This document shows positions 43,846 through 56,789 of a stretch of 64,000 nucleotides of DNA, piece by piece. The notes under the pieces were generated by a model that saw nothing but the letters and a program-made list of their open reading frames with translations, was not told the origin of the DNA and searched no databases. The position numbers were made by a program, and so were the translations under genes. The stretch comes from Isoetes taiwanensis (taxonomy: Eukaryota; Streptophyta; Lycopodiopsida; Isoetales; Isoetaceae), in contig JAJEKV010000077.1 of assembly GCA_021234155.1 (NCBI GenBank), forward strand, positions 2,919,991 to 2,983,990, read 5' to 3'. The first letter of the stretch is position 1, and every line of letters starts with the position of its first letter.

Positions 43846-45465
43846 AATTTGGAGTCCTTGATTAACGATAATAAAATTAAAGACTTCATTGGATGCCCTT
43901 GAACCATACACAGTAGTGTCAATTGTATTGGAATGGGACGATAATCCTCTTGGTCATTGCGGATCATGGTTCCTTTTTTGAAAATATGCATAATATGATT
44001 TGCTATATTTGTAAGCAATGTAACCTGTCTGGTTGACTATGGCTGCTAATAAGTAACCTGTTTTCCGTTTCATGAGGGAGGAGTTGAAGTCATGGCTTGG
44101 AATCCTAGGAGAATCTTTTTCCCTTGATTGAAAATAAATGGCAATCTAGTTATGTGGGACTTGAGGACATTGCAAAACCGAAAAGCCACTACATGCAATT
44201 GCACACAAATTTGAAGTATGATAGCAGGTTGCCTTGAGAAGTATTTGGTATAGAATGATGAGAAATGCGATCCCAAAAATGGAGATGGATTTGAAGCAAA
44301 ACAAACTCTATAAGTACATGCATGAGTTTGCTTCTAAGATAAAGTGGCTCTGCAAGTTCATGAGCTTTGCAATGAGGAATGCACATCTATAGCTGCATCT
44401 TGAGGACTTCCCAATGAATTTGCTAAGGGTAGTGCTATTGATCTTTTGATTTGTTTAGTCAAGAAAGTTTCGAAAGTGCTATTGATCTTTTGAATTGTTT
44501 AGTCAGGGAAGATTCGAATGCAGTGAGGAAAATTTTTAATGGTTCTCATCTCATATTTAGTTTCCGGAAGGTGCATTGGGAGAGAGGAGGATTTGATAAT
44601 AGAGCAGATTGAGATAGTTGTGAGCATGAGCAAGAAAGACAAATCCAAACCTAATCCACACTAGAGAATCCTGAGACAGTATAGTGCAAGTATAACATTG
44701 TACTGAGGCAATATAGATATTGGCACAAGGCCGCAGTACGATATGCAAAGATCTCAAATGGATTTAACCATTTGATCACGTTAGTCTTAATCTATGTTAT
44801 TGTAAGTTGTTAACTTGTCACATGGGCAAACAAAAGAATTTCATTAAATAAATATTTTGCACAAAACTAAGCTGATTCTCTTAATCATTATATGGTTGTG
44901 GAATGTGCATTTATTTGACTATATTCTTACATGTACTGTTACCTTCAAAGGATTTAGTGTGGGTGGCATCACGTTTGGTTGCTTAGCCACCTTGAAACAA
45001 AATCAAGTGTATTTCAAGGTTTTTGTACTCCATGAGGTCCTTCCTTCTTATGGTTCAGCTGAATTCCTAAGGTTTAGGGAATATAGGACTTTTTCAGTTG
45101 CTTATTCCTAAGGTTGAGGGAGTATAGGTCTTTTCTTTTTTCTTTCTTTTCCTTTTTTTTAGCACTTCTGCACAAACGCGAGTCCAAGGTTCGATGCATT
45201 CTGAGGCCATCCACGTTGCAGCCAGGTGGGAATTTTGTGCAGGTGGATGTTCCTTCGATCATTTGATTTCATCTACGGTGGTGGAAATTCATGGAAATTC
45301 CAAATCAGTTATGGGTGCAAGGAGAAAACTTCATCGATATAGATTTGGATTTCTTCATTGGTGTTTTGGTAGGGTTGAAAACGCAGGTATGTGGAGCTCT
45401 GTAGGTGGATCGTGCGATGCTGAAAGGCAAATGGAACTTCTATCTAATGCCACTGCCTGAAAGAT

Positions 45466-45654
45466 ATGCTGAACGGGCTCTTTGTACTTTTTCAGGCAAA
45501 GCTTGAAGTCCAGGTTTGTGAAAACAGAAACGATGGCCTACTTGGCCTGTCTACTTATATTCATACCTTATTACAGGTATTCTGGCAAAGAAGAAGAAGG
45601 ATTTTGCCAAAAGCCAGAATGCAATGCAATGGAGTATATTCAATAGAGGGATAA
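45466..45654 (+). other. Exon-like short ORF, product unknown
   Basis: Frame with AKLEVQVCENRNDGLLGLST then YIHTLLQVFWQRRRRILPKA. TTTTTCAGGC just before and a TTACAGGT inside could be splice sites. Not recognised. Confidence 0.25.
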
Positions 45655-46204
45655 CTGGAGCGATCTGTACCAGATTAGGCAATGCTTATCATGACATGAG
45701 GAGTTGTTCATTGTCCACCAAGAGTGAGCAAGTTAATGCTAGCTTCGTAGATCAGATCTAGATCCAAAGATGACACAATAGTACTAGATATTTTTTCAAC
45801 CTTGACAATGGTATTTTTTCTAAACTTAACATTGACAAAGCATCTTCTCAGCCTTCTCAAATTGCTTCACTTGCTCTGTCCGTGATTTATTTTCTTCGTT
45901 TTCCATCTCTAGTTACATGCAGAAAGATCCTTCTCCAGGTTTGCTCTTGATGAAGGCATTAGCAACTACGACATATGTTCAAGTGTTGCATTAATTATCT
46001 GATGATGAATCAGTTCACCCTCTTTTAGAGCCCCAACGGTCGCACATGCATCTAGAAGAGCAATGAATGTAACTTGCTAGAATGTATTTGTCTACCCTCT
46101 TCTAGATTTCCCATAATGGAAAATGCTTTCTACGACACAGATATAAGTAGTCTTGTCTGGAATTAGCCTGTCTAGTTGCATATTTTGCACAGTTGTAAAG
46201 CCAT

Positions 46205-46345
46205 TTCACCTGGCCGTTTCTAACTTTTCTTTTATTCCGGTTGCACATTTGGATGCGTTGCTTTCTTCACTTGCACGTGACAGTGAAATAATAGCCCGTT
46301 GTTTGAATATGTTGCTTTTTCCATCATACTTTCCTCTGATGGTAA
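46205..46345 (+). other. Exon-like segment, weak resemblance to condensin-II subunit G2
   Basis: The frame reads HLDALLSSLARDSEIIARCL then NMLLFPSYFPL. Plant condensin-2 subunit G2 proteins have a HEAT-repeat stretch of the form LD-LLS-LA-D---IA-KITRLLLPSYFP, which this resembles over 30 residues. No second matching exon was found nearby, so this is a suggestion from memory of the family. Confidence 0.3.
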
Positions 46346-48494
46346 TGGCAATGGTGAAGATTTTAAGTGTTTTGACAAGTCATTTATGGTCCATCTATTC
46401 AATCGCTGTGCCATGAACTGAGATTGCACAACTCTGCTGCTAACACTCCCAGGAGATTCTACAAACCTTGTTGCACATCCCATAATCTGGCCTGATCCTA
46501 ATGAATCTAGAGCAATGTAACAATAAACAGACAAGCCTTGTTGATTTACTACCTTGGTTTAGGAGCTTCCCATAAAGAGAAACAACATGTGACCTTTGTG
46601 CCTCGTTGATTGAGGCCTTTGTGTGTATGGTATATGTAATCTGTGTCAATAAAAGTCCTTATTTGTTCGTTTTATATGTTAATGTGCAGGTTGAGCTCTA
46701 AGCTTGAGGCATTTCCATTGTTGAAACATCCTTTCAAAAGGTAAACTTTGATATGGATTTGTTGTAAAATGACTGACTGTTGGGGATAGTAATTTCCTTT
46801 GCTACGAAACTTAACTAGACTGTTAACTAGCTGATTCCATGTCAACTAGTAATTGGGAAGTAAACTAACAATCAAATTTATCTCCATCTAGTTGTTAGAG
46901 TAATGTGGTTTGAGAACACTGGTAAGATCATTCATATGGGTGTGCATGACCATAGAGAGCGCCACAATTTCTGCAGGCTTTCCGCAGAGCTGCCTTCTTC
47001 GAAATAACAATAGCATGAAGAATAAACAAGGAAACAATGATCTATAGAAATTAAACAGGGTTGTTTTTGCCGATCTACAATTGCCAGGCATTCCTCAATG
47101 AACATGGATTGTTCGATTGTTCTGTCCTAGACCTCCAGTCATGATCTGAATCCACTTTGTTCAGAATTGACATAAGATGATCTAGAGCTAGGCCAGTCAA
47201 GCTCATGACCCCCCTGTAAGCATAAACACCATATGACTGTCACAATAAAAAATAAGGAGTGACTCCTAAAGAGCTTATCCACCTATCCAACTGTCGTGCC
47301 ACGAACTAAAAGGTTGCACAGCTCTGCAGAACAGTCCTTGAGTTGCAGAACAGTGAAATCACTTGGGTAGGCCAACTTATAGACTTCATAGTCTGTCTTT
47401 CACTTGTATCCAGCATTATACTTATACATTTGTTTCTGTGGAGGAGCAATTATGTTTAATATCCATAGATGTCGAGATAAGATTTAGAATGAACTTAAGC
47501 AAGCTTCTTAATATTGGCATGCCAAGAGTTGATGGCAATAGTTTAAGACAATCCTGCAACATCTTGTATCTTCAACTGATTGTCTTTCTTGTATATGCAG
47601 CAAAAAATTTGGAATAGTATTCAATTTCCTTTCGGTGCTTGTATATTCAGGTCTTGGTCTGAGGACTTTGCGTATCTCCTGGAAGTCATCATGATCCATT
47701 GATACAATTCAGGATGAAATCTTCAAACGTTCTGTTCTTATGCGAAATAGATCCTTCTGTCTAGCAATGCCATTATGTTATACTTATGATCATGCCAATC
47801 ATACAATCAGTATAACTAGTTCTACTATGTCAGGATGGAATGGAATAAAAAACTAACATTCATATGCCGGTAAGATGCATCTTTTGACGTAGAAAATTTG
47901 TACGCTTGTAGGGCGCATTTGCTGACGTTATTTTTTAGCTTTGTAAATCTGATGGTTTTCTTTTCCTCTGTAACAGGGTTTTATGTACCACACATGCACA
48001 ATAACTTTGTAGGAACTTGGACACCTAGGTATACAGAGTACCAGATATAGAGCTCTCTACAATCTGTTCTGTTCCAAAAAGTCCTGGAAAGAACATAATT
48101 GCGGTAGATGTTCCAGTGCCAGTGACACATATATTGCTGCAGGCATGTACTGTGTAACTATATGCCTTTTCGTATTCCTAGAATTTTGTATAAGTTTGCA
48201 CTTTTTAGAAGACCATGATGCCCGCTATCTATTGTTAGGATACCATTGTTGTGATGCCAACTAAATGCTATCTTTTTGTTGTGTGAATATAGGTAGCAAA
48301 CCATCAGTATATGCATTCAATAGATGCATTTGAATGATCTTCCTGTAAGCATATGATCTCCCTGTAAAACACCATATGATCAAATTCAAGTTTCAAATGG
48401 ACACATGAAAAAATTGCTATGGTCTATTTCCTGTTGAGGACACGTCTTTATGAGATATAACACCTGTTGCTAACTTCTTGATTATGGCTATTAG

Positions 48495-48597
48495 GGCCTG
48501 TCATGGACTGATATAATGTATGTGATGAGGCGTAATATGACAAATGCAGTTGCTACCGTGACAAAGCAGCTAGAACAAGTTTCATTAGCCCCTTACA
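48495..48597 (+). other. DUF1664-like exon, block B copy
   Basis: Same 33 residues as in A (GLSWTDIMYVMRRNMTNAVA, TVTKQLEQVSLA), with synonymous changes only, then a one-base insertion (GCCCCTTACAGT) that alters the last two codons. Synonymous-only divergence over the exon is mild evidence of past constraint, on very few sites. Confidence 0.55.
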
Positions 48598-48979
48598 GTA
48601 GGTGGCAATTCTGCAAGTGCAAGGTCCTGCAATATTCAACCCAGCTAAACATTAGCTCATTAAATACTGATCTCCCAGCTGCTTTTACATGTGGCAGCTT
48701 CCCCATTTAGATATTTGACGGAGTAAGTTTTAGGATCTTCTGCTCCAGGAGCCGTGGTCATATAAGAAACTCAAAACTCATAATTTAGTTGATGCTTTTG
48801 CTTATTTTCCCTCTTCTAACTTCAAATGCCTTACTATATGCAAAAGAGGCGACTTGACAAACAGGTGCCTTTCTTGTTAGCTATGGTTTATGAATATCTA
48901 TCTTTGTTGGTAATTATATCGATTTTTCTCTTATATTGATTGATTGGTTGCTGTTATTTTTTTACCCATTTCAAAGCAC

Positions 48980-49155
48980 AGGAGCTAGCTGTATTTATGC
49001 CAAATGCGTCAAGGTATTATGAAGCACTGACTATTAAGAATTGTCCAAACAATTTTTTGTCAGATGATTCCATTAAACTGTTTTTGGAGTTAGTTGAATT
49101 GGATATTAATGTATCAAGAATGGGCCAAATTATACATATTGATAGAAATGTATGA
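48980..49155 (+). other. Exon-like segment, block B copy, longer open frame
   Basis: ELAVFMPNASRYYEALTIKN, CPNNFLSDDSIKLFLELVEL, DINVSRMGQIIHIDRNV, then a stop. It starts after an acceptor-like CAAAGCACAG. Longer and cleaner than in A. Product unknown. Confidence 0.4.
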
Positions 49156-49599
49156 AATTACCAGCAGCACCAGTTGATGGAAATGAATAGAATGCATCAA
49201 ATGTTGGGGGTTCTTGGGTTTGATATAATCCATATGATCTGCAGATTTGTTGTGATTTTGACTGTGGTACGCGATCTAATCCATTCTACCATTTAGGGCT
49301 AGCAAATGTGTTATCTTACTTTAGTTCCAGGATGGGCTACTCTTTCTTGTGTATAGTGTATATATCTAATGAACAAATTTATTGGCTATAAATTAAGCAA
49401 TTTCATGTTTTTCTTTAATTTCAAGTTTTGGCCATTCAAATTAGCAACTATTGGTTTTAAATTGTTTGTTCTCCACATATCCTATTTGTTCAAGTATTTT
49501 TCCTTTCTTACTTTCTTATTTAAGATAACATTCAACAAATGGCTTGAAGTTAAATACAAAGAAATTGGACATTGTGTAAAAGTTCTTTTTTGAGTTGTC

Positions 49600-51454
49600 G
49601 ATAATTAAGTGGGGTAGAGAGAAGGGGGTAGAGAGATCACCCTGCAACTACAACCACCTTTTTAAGAAAAAGAAATCATTCGAAACATTCACCTATTTAT
49701 TTTTCTCTATTTTTTGAAGTTGTACGCTCCTTACAACTCACAACACAGGTAGAGAGATCACCTTGTACAAGTGCAACCACCTTTACAAGAAATCATTTGG
49801 AACATTCTCATATTTATTAATTAGCTATTTTTGAAGTTCTACATTCCTTATAAAGTAGTCTAGGGAGTAGTTTGTAAATTCCTATACAAAGTAACCAAAT
49901 GTGCTTTGAACTAGTTATTGTAATACGAGATGTGCTATATGGATTTGTCAGCATTTATATAAGCCAATCCTTGCTCCATGCTATATGGGCTTCATGATAA
50001 ATTTCAGATTGCTTACATCTGTATGGCCAAGTCTCTCATGCCAAGTTTTAAAGTAGGAAGTACAACAACATTTATTAAATTTGATCCATCAATGTGAAAG
50101 CCAAATGTCGTTTAGCCATTTCATATGTGAGAATCACCGTACAATAAAGCTTTTCAAAATGTACTTGATAACCAAGATCTATTAACCGAAAGGATCAAAT
50201 GAGATTCCTAATTAGATTTCGTACATAGTAGTACATTATCAAGAACCATTAGTTTCCCTTTCAAGTCCGGGATAACTCCAACAAGCCATTCAACCTTCTC
50301 GCAAATTTCCATCACCCATTGCACATAACATGAGTTCCTCAGAGACCTTACCCTTAAGCTTAGAAGGCGACTTTATAAGCTCCACTCTCTAAGCACATAT
50401 AGATCACCATCATCACTTACTTTGTATTCAAAAAATAATCGACATCAATTTAAAATTTTACTTTAGCATCTTTATCTTGTGCTTCATCTAACTCTTCTTC
50501 TTTTCGTGGTCGCAAATTGATTGCTATAGACCGCCCTACCTCCGCCGCATTCCTCTTTCTCGTAATAGGTGCTCCAAAGAACCTCCTCAGATTTGCAATA
50601 ATATTATAAGTTTTTCAAAGAAATCTTTGATGTTATCATGATACTTCAAATCTCTCCTTGTCCAAGACGCCCAAATTAAAGAAGATTAAATGTGATACGT
50701 TTTTTAACATATAGTTCCACATTTCCCATGGAGACATCCCTCTTATTCTAAGCAAAATCTTTGGATCATTTTGCTTTTATCATAGCTTTTGCTTCAAGTA
50801 TTTTCCCTTTAGCTGCAATATTTATTGCCGCACTAGATCCTCCACCACTTCCATGATGTTTGCATCTTTTACCGGACTTGCACCACTCCATGATGTCGCC
50901 GCTTGCATAAGTTTTCTGGCTAATTATTTGACTACTCGAGTTTGCTCTTTGTTTGTAACAAATTCCCATAGCCCTTCAATCTTTAGCACCTCTTCATCCT
51001 TTCCCCACGATACTTGGAATCCCGGCTCCTCTCCTAATACATCAATTGCATGCAATAAGGAAGCTCCAAGTCTGGCCGGCCATGTTGATCCAGCTTTGAT
51101 TTCAAATGAAGATGTTATAAAGCAATAAAATTATCTAGCCAATTAGCACTTTCTATCCTAAGCTAAGAGCTTAGCTATTCCTTTTAACCATTAAACTCTT
51201 AAGCATTTGAATGCATTGGATATTAATTCTTAACCATTGAATATTGTAGCAATTCTATTGTAGCAAACACATTGACCCAATCACTACTCATGGTTTGACT
51301 CAAAACCAAAATACATCAAACCTGCTTAAGTACCTCTTGATTTATAATCGATTCGGCAACTGGGGTGCCAAATTGTTTGTTATTGCTCAGTATAAACAAA
51401 GTAATCCATTGGTTATGACTAACGATTGGATCCATATTTAGTTGGCTCCAAGTT
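49600..51454 (-). mobile_element. Copia 5' portion, block B tandem copy 1
   Basis: Same arrangement as 23640-25960: PBS-proximal gag start (about 51090-51040), gag pieces to about 50700, protease region to about 50000. The 5' LTR is cut at GGCTCCAAGTTT and joined to CTTGATATTAAG, the start of copy 2. Many gag residues are changed at CTG/CAG positions relative to A. Confidence 0.75.
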
Positions 51455-53374
51455 TCTTGATATTAAGATTATAACAAGCAGGAGGTAGAGAGATCAGGGG
51501 ATAGAGAGATCACCCTGCAACTACAACCACCTTTTCAAGAAAAAGAAATTATTTGAAACATTCACCTATTTATTTTTCTCTATTTTTGAAGTTGTACGCT
51601 CCTTACAACTCACAACACAGGTAGAGAGATCACCTTGTACAAGTGCAACCACCACCTTTACAAGAAATCATTTGGAACATTCTCATATTTATTAATTAGC
51701 TATTTTTGAAGTTCTACATTCCTTATAAAGTAGTCTAGAGAGTAGTTTGTAAATTCCTATACAAAGTAACCAAATGTGCTTTGAACTAGTTATTGTAATA
51801 CGAGATGTGCTATATGGATTTGTCAGCATTTATATAAGCCAATCCTTGCTCCATGCTATATGGGCTTCATGATAAATTTCAGATTGCTTACATCTGTATG
51901 GCCAAGTCTCTCATGCCAAGTTTTAAAGTAGGAAGTACAACAACATTTATTAAATTTGATCCATCAATGTGAAAGCCAAATGTCGTTTAGCCATTTCGTA
52001 TGTGAGAATCACCCTACAATAAAGCTTTTCAAAATGTACTTGATAACCAAGATCTATTAACCGAAAGGATCAAATGAGATTCCTAATTAGATTTCGTACA
52101 TAGTACATTATCAAGAACCATTGGTTTCCCTTTCAAGTCCGATAACTCCAACAAGCCAGCTCAACCTTCTGCAAATTTCCATCACCCATTGCACATAACA
52201 TGAGTTCCTGTAGACCTTACCCTTAAGCTTAGAAGGCGACTTTTATAAGCTCCACTCTCTAAGCACATATAGATCACCATCATCACTTACTTTGTATTCA
52301 AAAATATTGACATCAATTTAAAATTTTACTTTAGCATCTTTATCTTGTGCTTCATCTAACTTCTTCTTCGTGGGTCGCAAATTGATCCGCGATAGACCCG
52401 CCCCTACCCGTGTCGCTCCTCTTCCGTAATAGGTGCTCTAACAACCTCCGTGATTTGCAATAATATTATAAAGTTTTTCAAAGAAATCTTTGATGTCATC
52501 CTTATCATGATACTTCAAATCTCTCCTTATCCAAGACGCCCAAATTAAGAAGATTAAATGTGATTACGTTTTTTAACATATAGTTCCACATTTCCCATGG
52601 AGACATCCTCTTATTCTAAGCAAAATGTTGGAGATCATTTTGCTTTTTATCATAGCTTTTGCTTCAAGTATTTTCCCTTTAGTCGCAATATTTATTGCCG
52701 CACTAGATCCTCCACCACTTCCATGATGTCGCATCTTTTTACGGACTTGCACCCGGTCCATGATGTCCGCTGCTATTGCATAAGTTTTTCCTGGCTTAAT
52801 TATTTGACAAGCCCGAGTTTGCTCGTTGTTTGTAACAAATTCCCATAGCCCTTCAATCTTTAGCACCTCTTCATCCTTTCCTCGCGATATTTGAATCCAA
52901 AGCTCCTCTCTGAATACATCAATTGCATTCAATAAGGAAGCTCCAAGTCTGGCGGCCATGTTGATCCACTCGATTTCAAATGAAGATGTTATAGAGCAAT
53001 AAAATTATCTAGCCAATTAGCACTTTCTATCCTAAGCTAAGAGCTTAGCTATTCCTTATGATTGAATCACTAGCCCTTTTACTTTTAACCATTAAACTCT
53101 TAAGCATTTGAATGCATTGGATATTAATTCTTAACCATTGAATATTGTAGCAATTCTATTGTAGCAAACACATTGACCCAATCACTACTCATGGTTTGAC
53201 TCAAAACCAAAATACATCAAACCCGCTAAGTACCTCTTGATTTATAATTGATTCGCATCGGGTGCCAAATTGTTTGTTATTGCTCAAGATAAACAAAGTA
53301 ATCCATTGGTTATGACTAACGATTGATCTATATTTAGTTGGCTCCAAGTTTGGGCGCCAACATAAAACCTAAGA
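51455..53374 (-). mobile_element. Copia 5' portion, block B tandem copy 2
   Basis: Begins 1873 bp after the matching point of copy 1 (ACCCTGCAACTAC at 49639 and 51512). The gag frame 52959-52573 is the longest of the three (128 residues: MAARLGASLLNAIDVFREEL, KDEEVLKIEGLWEFVTNNEQ, RKKMRHHGSGGGSSAAINIA). The LTR continues through TTTGGGCGCCAAC as in A, so copy 2 keeps the outer LTR end. Confidence 0.75.
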
Positions 53375-53539
53375 CAAGAATACCTCTATGTGCACAAAAT
53401 TTCCAAGTGGGCATTCCCTTGTGTACAAAATAAATTAAATAGGTGTGATATAGGTTCAACCATTGAACCTATAATTTGACATGATAATTCAAACAGTAAT
53501 CTAGTCATCGACTTCATGCAAAGACTCCAAAGTCCTTTC

Positions 53540-54010
53540 CCCGAGCACCGCCTTTCTTTGTTCCACAACTTACACAGAAAAGGATGTGGAAAATATGAGG
53601 ACCATATCGCCAAATTATAAAGATAGTTTTTGGACCGCGGTGTGAAAAAACTTGGATATTCCTGAAATTGCTTTGATATCTGGACATGCGTCTTTTTACG
53701 AAGTTCGCTTTTACAATCATTTTTCAACCAAGTAAATTTTTGTTATAACCGCATGCGTAACATAATGAATATCTCAGATACCTAATAACTCCCATCCTGG
53801 GTGCGGTTGTTAAATTCTACTTGACAATCTTCCGCTAAACAGTGAATCATGCATCAAGAATATATGGTCTCTGTACTAGGACACGATTCTCAAGGTCGCC
53901 TCATCACAAATGACTTTGGTTCATTTTTTCCGCATCCGCTTATGTTCCTAACTCGAAAGAAGCTAAGAGACTAGTAAACCCGATTCGGCACTAACTTCCT
54001 ACCAAGGTAG
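53540..54010 (+). pseudogene. AP endonuclease fragment, block B
   Basis: Homologous to 26148-26600. The LGYYGTA block now reads with frameshifts (GTGAAAAAACTTGGATATTCCTGAAATTGC region), and the YVPNSGE block is damaged at three CTG/CAG positions. More corrupted than in A. Confidence 0.65.
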
Positions 54011-54608
54011 CCTTTGAATTAGATGTAAAGGAGGCTTTTTTGGCAAGCCTAGACTCAACCAAAATTTTGTACCCCAAGCACTTACATGCTCATCATCTAA
54101 AAGTAAATAGCCCAAGATCCTGCCAATGCTAAGCTTAAGCATGAAATAACGATACCCTTGATAGGTCATTTTTGAAAACTGGTGGACTAATGCATGTTCC
54201 GAAGGAACCTAGTGCTGCACCGAGCTGGGACGAGGCTTTAGGGGATTAAACAGTCCCTAGGCTAATTGGGAGTGCAATATGAGACTCTGCAGTAGAACGA
54301 TGTAGACTACGAGCCAAAGGTCTTGCCCACCAATTAGTGTGCATTCCTATCTACAAAGAGCTTCGAAGAAAGACGAAAGAAATTGGATTTGTAACCTCTT
54401 TTCATTAATTTGCGTTGCCACTCTGTCACTAAGAATTCCCATCCTTTAAGATAAAGCTTTGAGCTTAATGGATCAGAATTTCCCCTAGATCTTGCATAAA
54501 TCAGATGCTATGAAATGGAATTTAAAAGAAATATTTTTATGGTACCAACTTGTTTCTCTACTAGACAATTAGCTTTTTATGCTTGTGTCCTTTCCTATAT
54601 ATGTCTTG

Positions 54609-56143
54609 TGTCCTATTAGACTTAGTCCTTAGCACTTTAGACTAACACCTAAGTCCATGGTCTTAAAAGTAATCTTATAGCGTATAGACCCAGATATCAA
54701 CATCTTTAATGAACCAGCTAATTATCACCCTCAACGCATATATATACGAGGGTGAATGTTAGTCCACCTCAAGATCTTGGACAGCTATAACATCATATTG
54801 AAAATGAAATTATAATACAAGGATCTCTTGAGATATAATTGCGGTCGCCGAGGTGACCAAAGAACCCCAAATTGACTGCTCGATTGTATAAGCATTGATC
54901 GAATATGGCCCTATTTTATATGAAGCACAGACACATATGAGGAGAAAGAAAGTTATTTGCAATGCATCTAAAGAAATGGTCCTCTTTTAAATACATGCCT
55001 TTTGTAGAAGTGAAACACGCTTCAAATGGCTTCGTGATATTCCATAAGCAAGGCATGTCTGCCCCATAAAGAAATAGTTAATTTCATAAAGACTTGTCAT
55101 TCTACTAACTCCGAGAGGTAGGTACAACATTGCCCACCATGAAGCATCAAGACCAACAACTATCCTGTGATACACGTGTTCAACTACAGATCCGGGTTTT
55201 ATTATGTCATGAATGTGAAAACCATTGTTGGATTTGATCCGTAAAGCTAACTTCTCGCTTTTGTTTCATTTTTTAATGAACAAGCCGCTCAAGCCGCTTC
55301 TACCATTGACTCGCAACATTTGGAAGAAGATGAAAATCTTCTTGGCGAACAAGAACATCCTAATAAGCATAGGATGAATTGAAGCAAACCAAGTTCAAGA
55401 ACACGAAAGCCGCATATGTTAATCGATCTTTGTCCACCGCATCCATGGCACTTCAATCTCAACGTTGAAACGATATGTCTTGCAACAGATCGACACCCTT
55501 GTGTACATTGACTCGCCTCAATCGCTCAAAGAATACAATGGATAGTGGATACGGTGGATGCCTGGTTAGTCGGTTTGCACAAATGCTGCCCAAAGAATGT
55601 GGGCTTAATCGACGCTTTACCGGGTGTTGCAAGAAGTTTGGAGCGCTTTTGGTATCTTCTAGGCATATGTTGGCATATACTAGAAATATACCAAAACCCA
55701 CATGAGCAAGGGATTGCCCCTCTAGGGGAAACCCAAAAAGGGCGTATGACTTTGCATACACGTGCTTACTATGTATTTGTATGTATAAAACGTATCTCTT
55801 GTCTATAATAGCATGATTTGCGAGTTCTAAATTCTAGGTTGATCCCTGCCATGCCTACAATAGTTATATGCCCCACTAATTTTGTGCCCCTTCAATTTAA
55901 TAAGTCTATCTTCACATTCTTTATTACGTAGGGCCTACACATTGTGCCATAGAGAAACAAAGCAACTTCTTAACATGGACCATTTGTAATTTTCTTAACA
56001 TGTAATGTTGCGAGTTGTCAAGTGGTGAATTTAGCTTTCCGGCAATTTATTCCATTCTATATTCACTTGAAAGCAATCGTGTATAAATTGCAAAGCAAAT
56101 GTATGTACATATATATTACCAAAGAAAGAAGATTATATACTTA
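54609..56143. other. Interval after block B, no recognised gene
   Basis: Two overlapping ORFs at 55459-55808 (one on each strand) have no recognisable domain. The rest is AT-rich. The interval does not match the sequence after block A. Short TATATATACGAGGGTGAATG-type text near 54740 has no relative in the window. Confidence 0.45.
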
Positions 56144-56789
56144 TTAGCCTCACCACTGCAAACGTTAACTCGAAAACAAGTTTGTTGTAAAGTCCCTGAT
56201 TCTAAAACAAATACCCCCAATCTTGATAATCGATGGAAAGCCAAGAATGCTTTCCAACCAGATAAGAACACATGAAACAAATTTGGATCAAAAGTTACAA
56301 AGAAAAATCGTGACGCTTCACCACCGCAAACCCTAACCCAAAAATAAATGTTTTCACTAACCCTCGATTCTAAAAACAAAGCACCCTAATCTTGATACTG
56401 ATGGAAACCAAGTCTTGGATCAAAAGTTATCAAAGAAAGGGATGCTGGAAACTGGTAATCTCTGGCAAGCCCTAAACTCCGAGCTAAAAAAGTCGCCGAA
56501 CCTCCTTCTTCCTGATGCCAGAACCCTACAAAAGTGGTGTGGATAGGAACCTCTTTGAATAAGCTTTCAAATGACACCAAGATTGTGCTAACCCGATCGC
56601 GAATGTAGGAGATATGGTTGTTTTAGAAAAATGGTGCTTAATCACCTACTTGCTTGGAGGAAAGCCATGGAAGAAGAGATGAATGCTTTTCAAAGAAGAA
56701 GGGAAGAACATAGTAGATAATAAGTGCATATTTAAGCTCAAACCTGAATCGAATGAAAATGGGCAAAAATATATAGTTAGATTGGCAGC
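56144..56789 (+). mobile_element. Copia pol-proximal scrap with the empty LINE-3 site
   Basis: Homologous to 31793-32480 plus 36441-36466: the 172-bp-type repeats, then RT pieces (WRKAMEEEMNAFQR, CIFKLKPESNEN, YIVRLAA). It reads through the position where LINE-3 sits in the other copy, and is then cut by the LTR that starts at 56790. Confidence 0.8.

Larger units (their letters stand above)
43581..48194. other. Block B-only 4.6-kb interior
   Basis: Absent from A, where TCATCACTG joins TTTGCA directly. No target duplication brackets it, so a deletion in A is likelier than an insertion in B. It holds exon-like pieces and long AT-rich intron-like stretches with pyrimidine tracts (for example 45125-45162, ending TTTTTTTTAG). 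No complete gene can be assembled by eye. Confidence 0.75.
38458..54608 (+). repeat. Block B: second copy of the large direct duplication
   Basis: Matches block A in order and orientation. Extra material in B: 43581-48194 (4.6 kb) and a 1.87-kb tandem re-duplication at about 49.6-53.35 kb. Missing from B: the SINE and the 630-bp segment of A. Left flank is a Copia 3' LTR; right flank is unrelated sequence. Confidence 0.95.

Noticed and set aside
55459-55808. Overlapping ORFs on both strands as a gene
   Set aside because: No recognisable domain on either strand and no second exon; they cannot be distinguished from chance.
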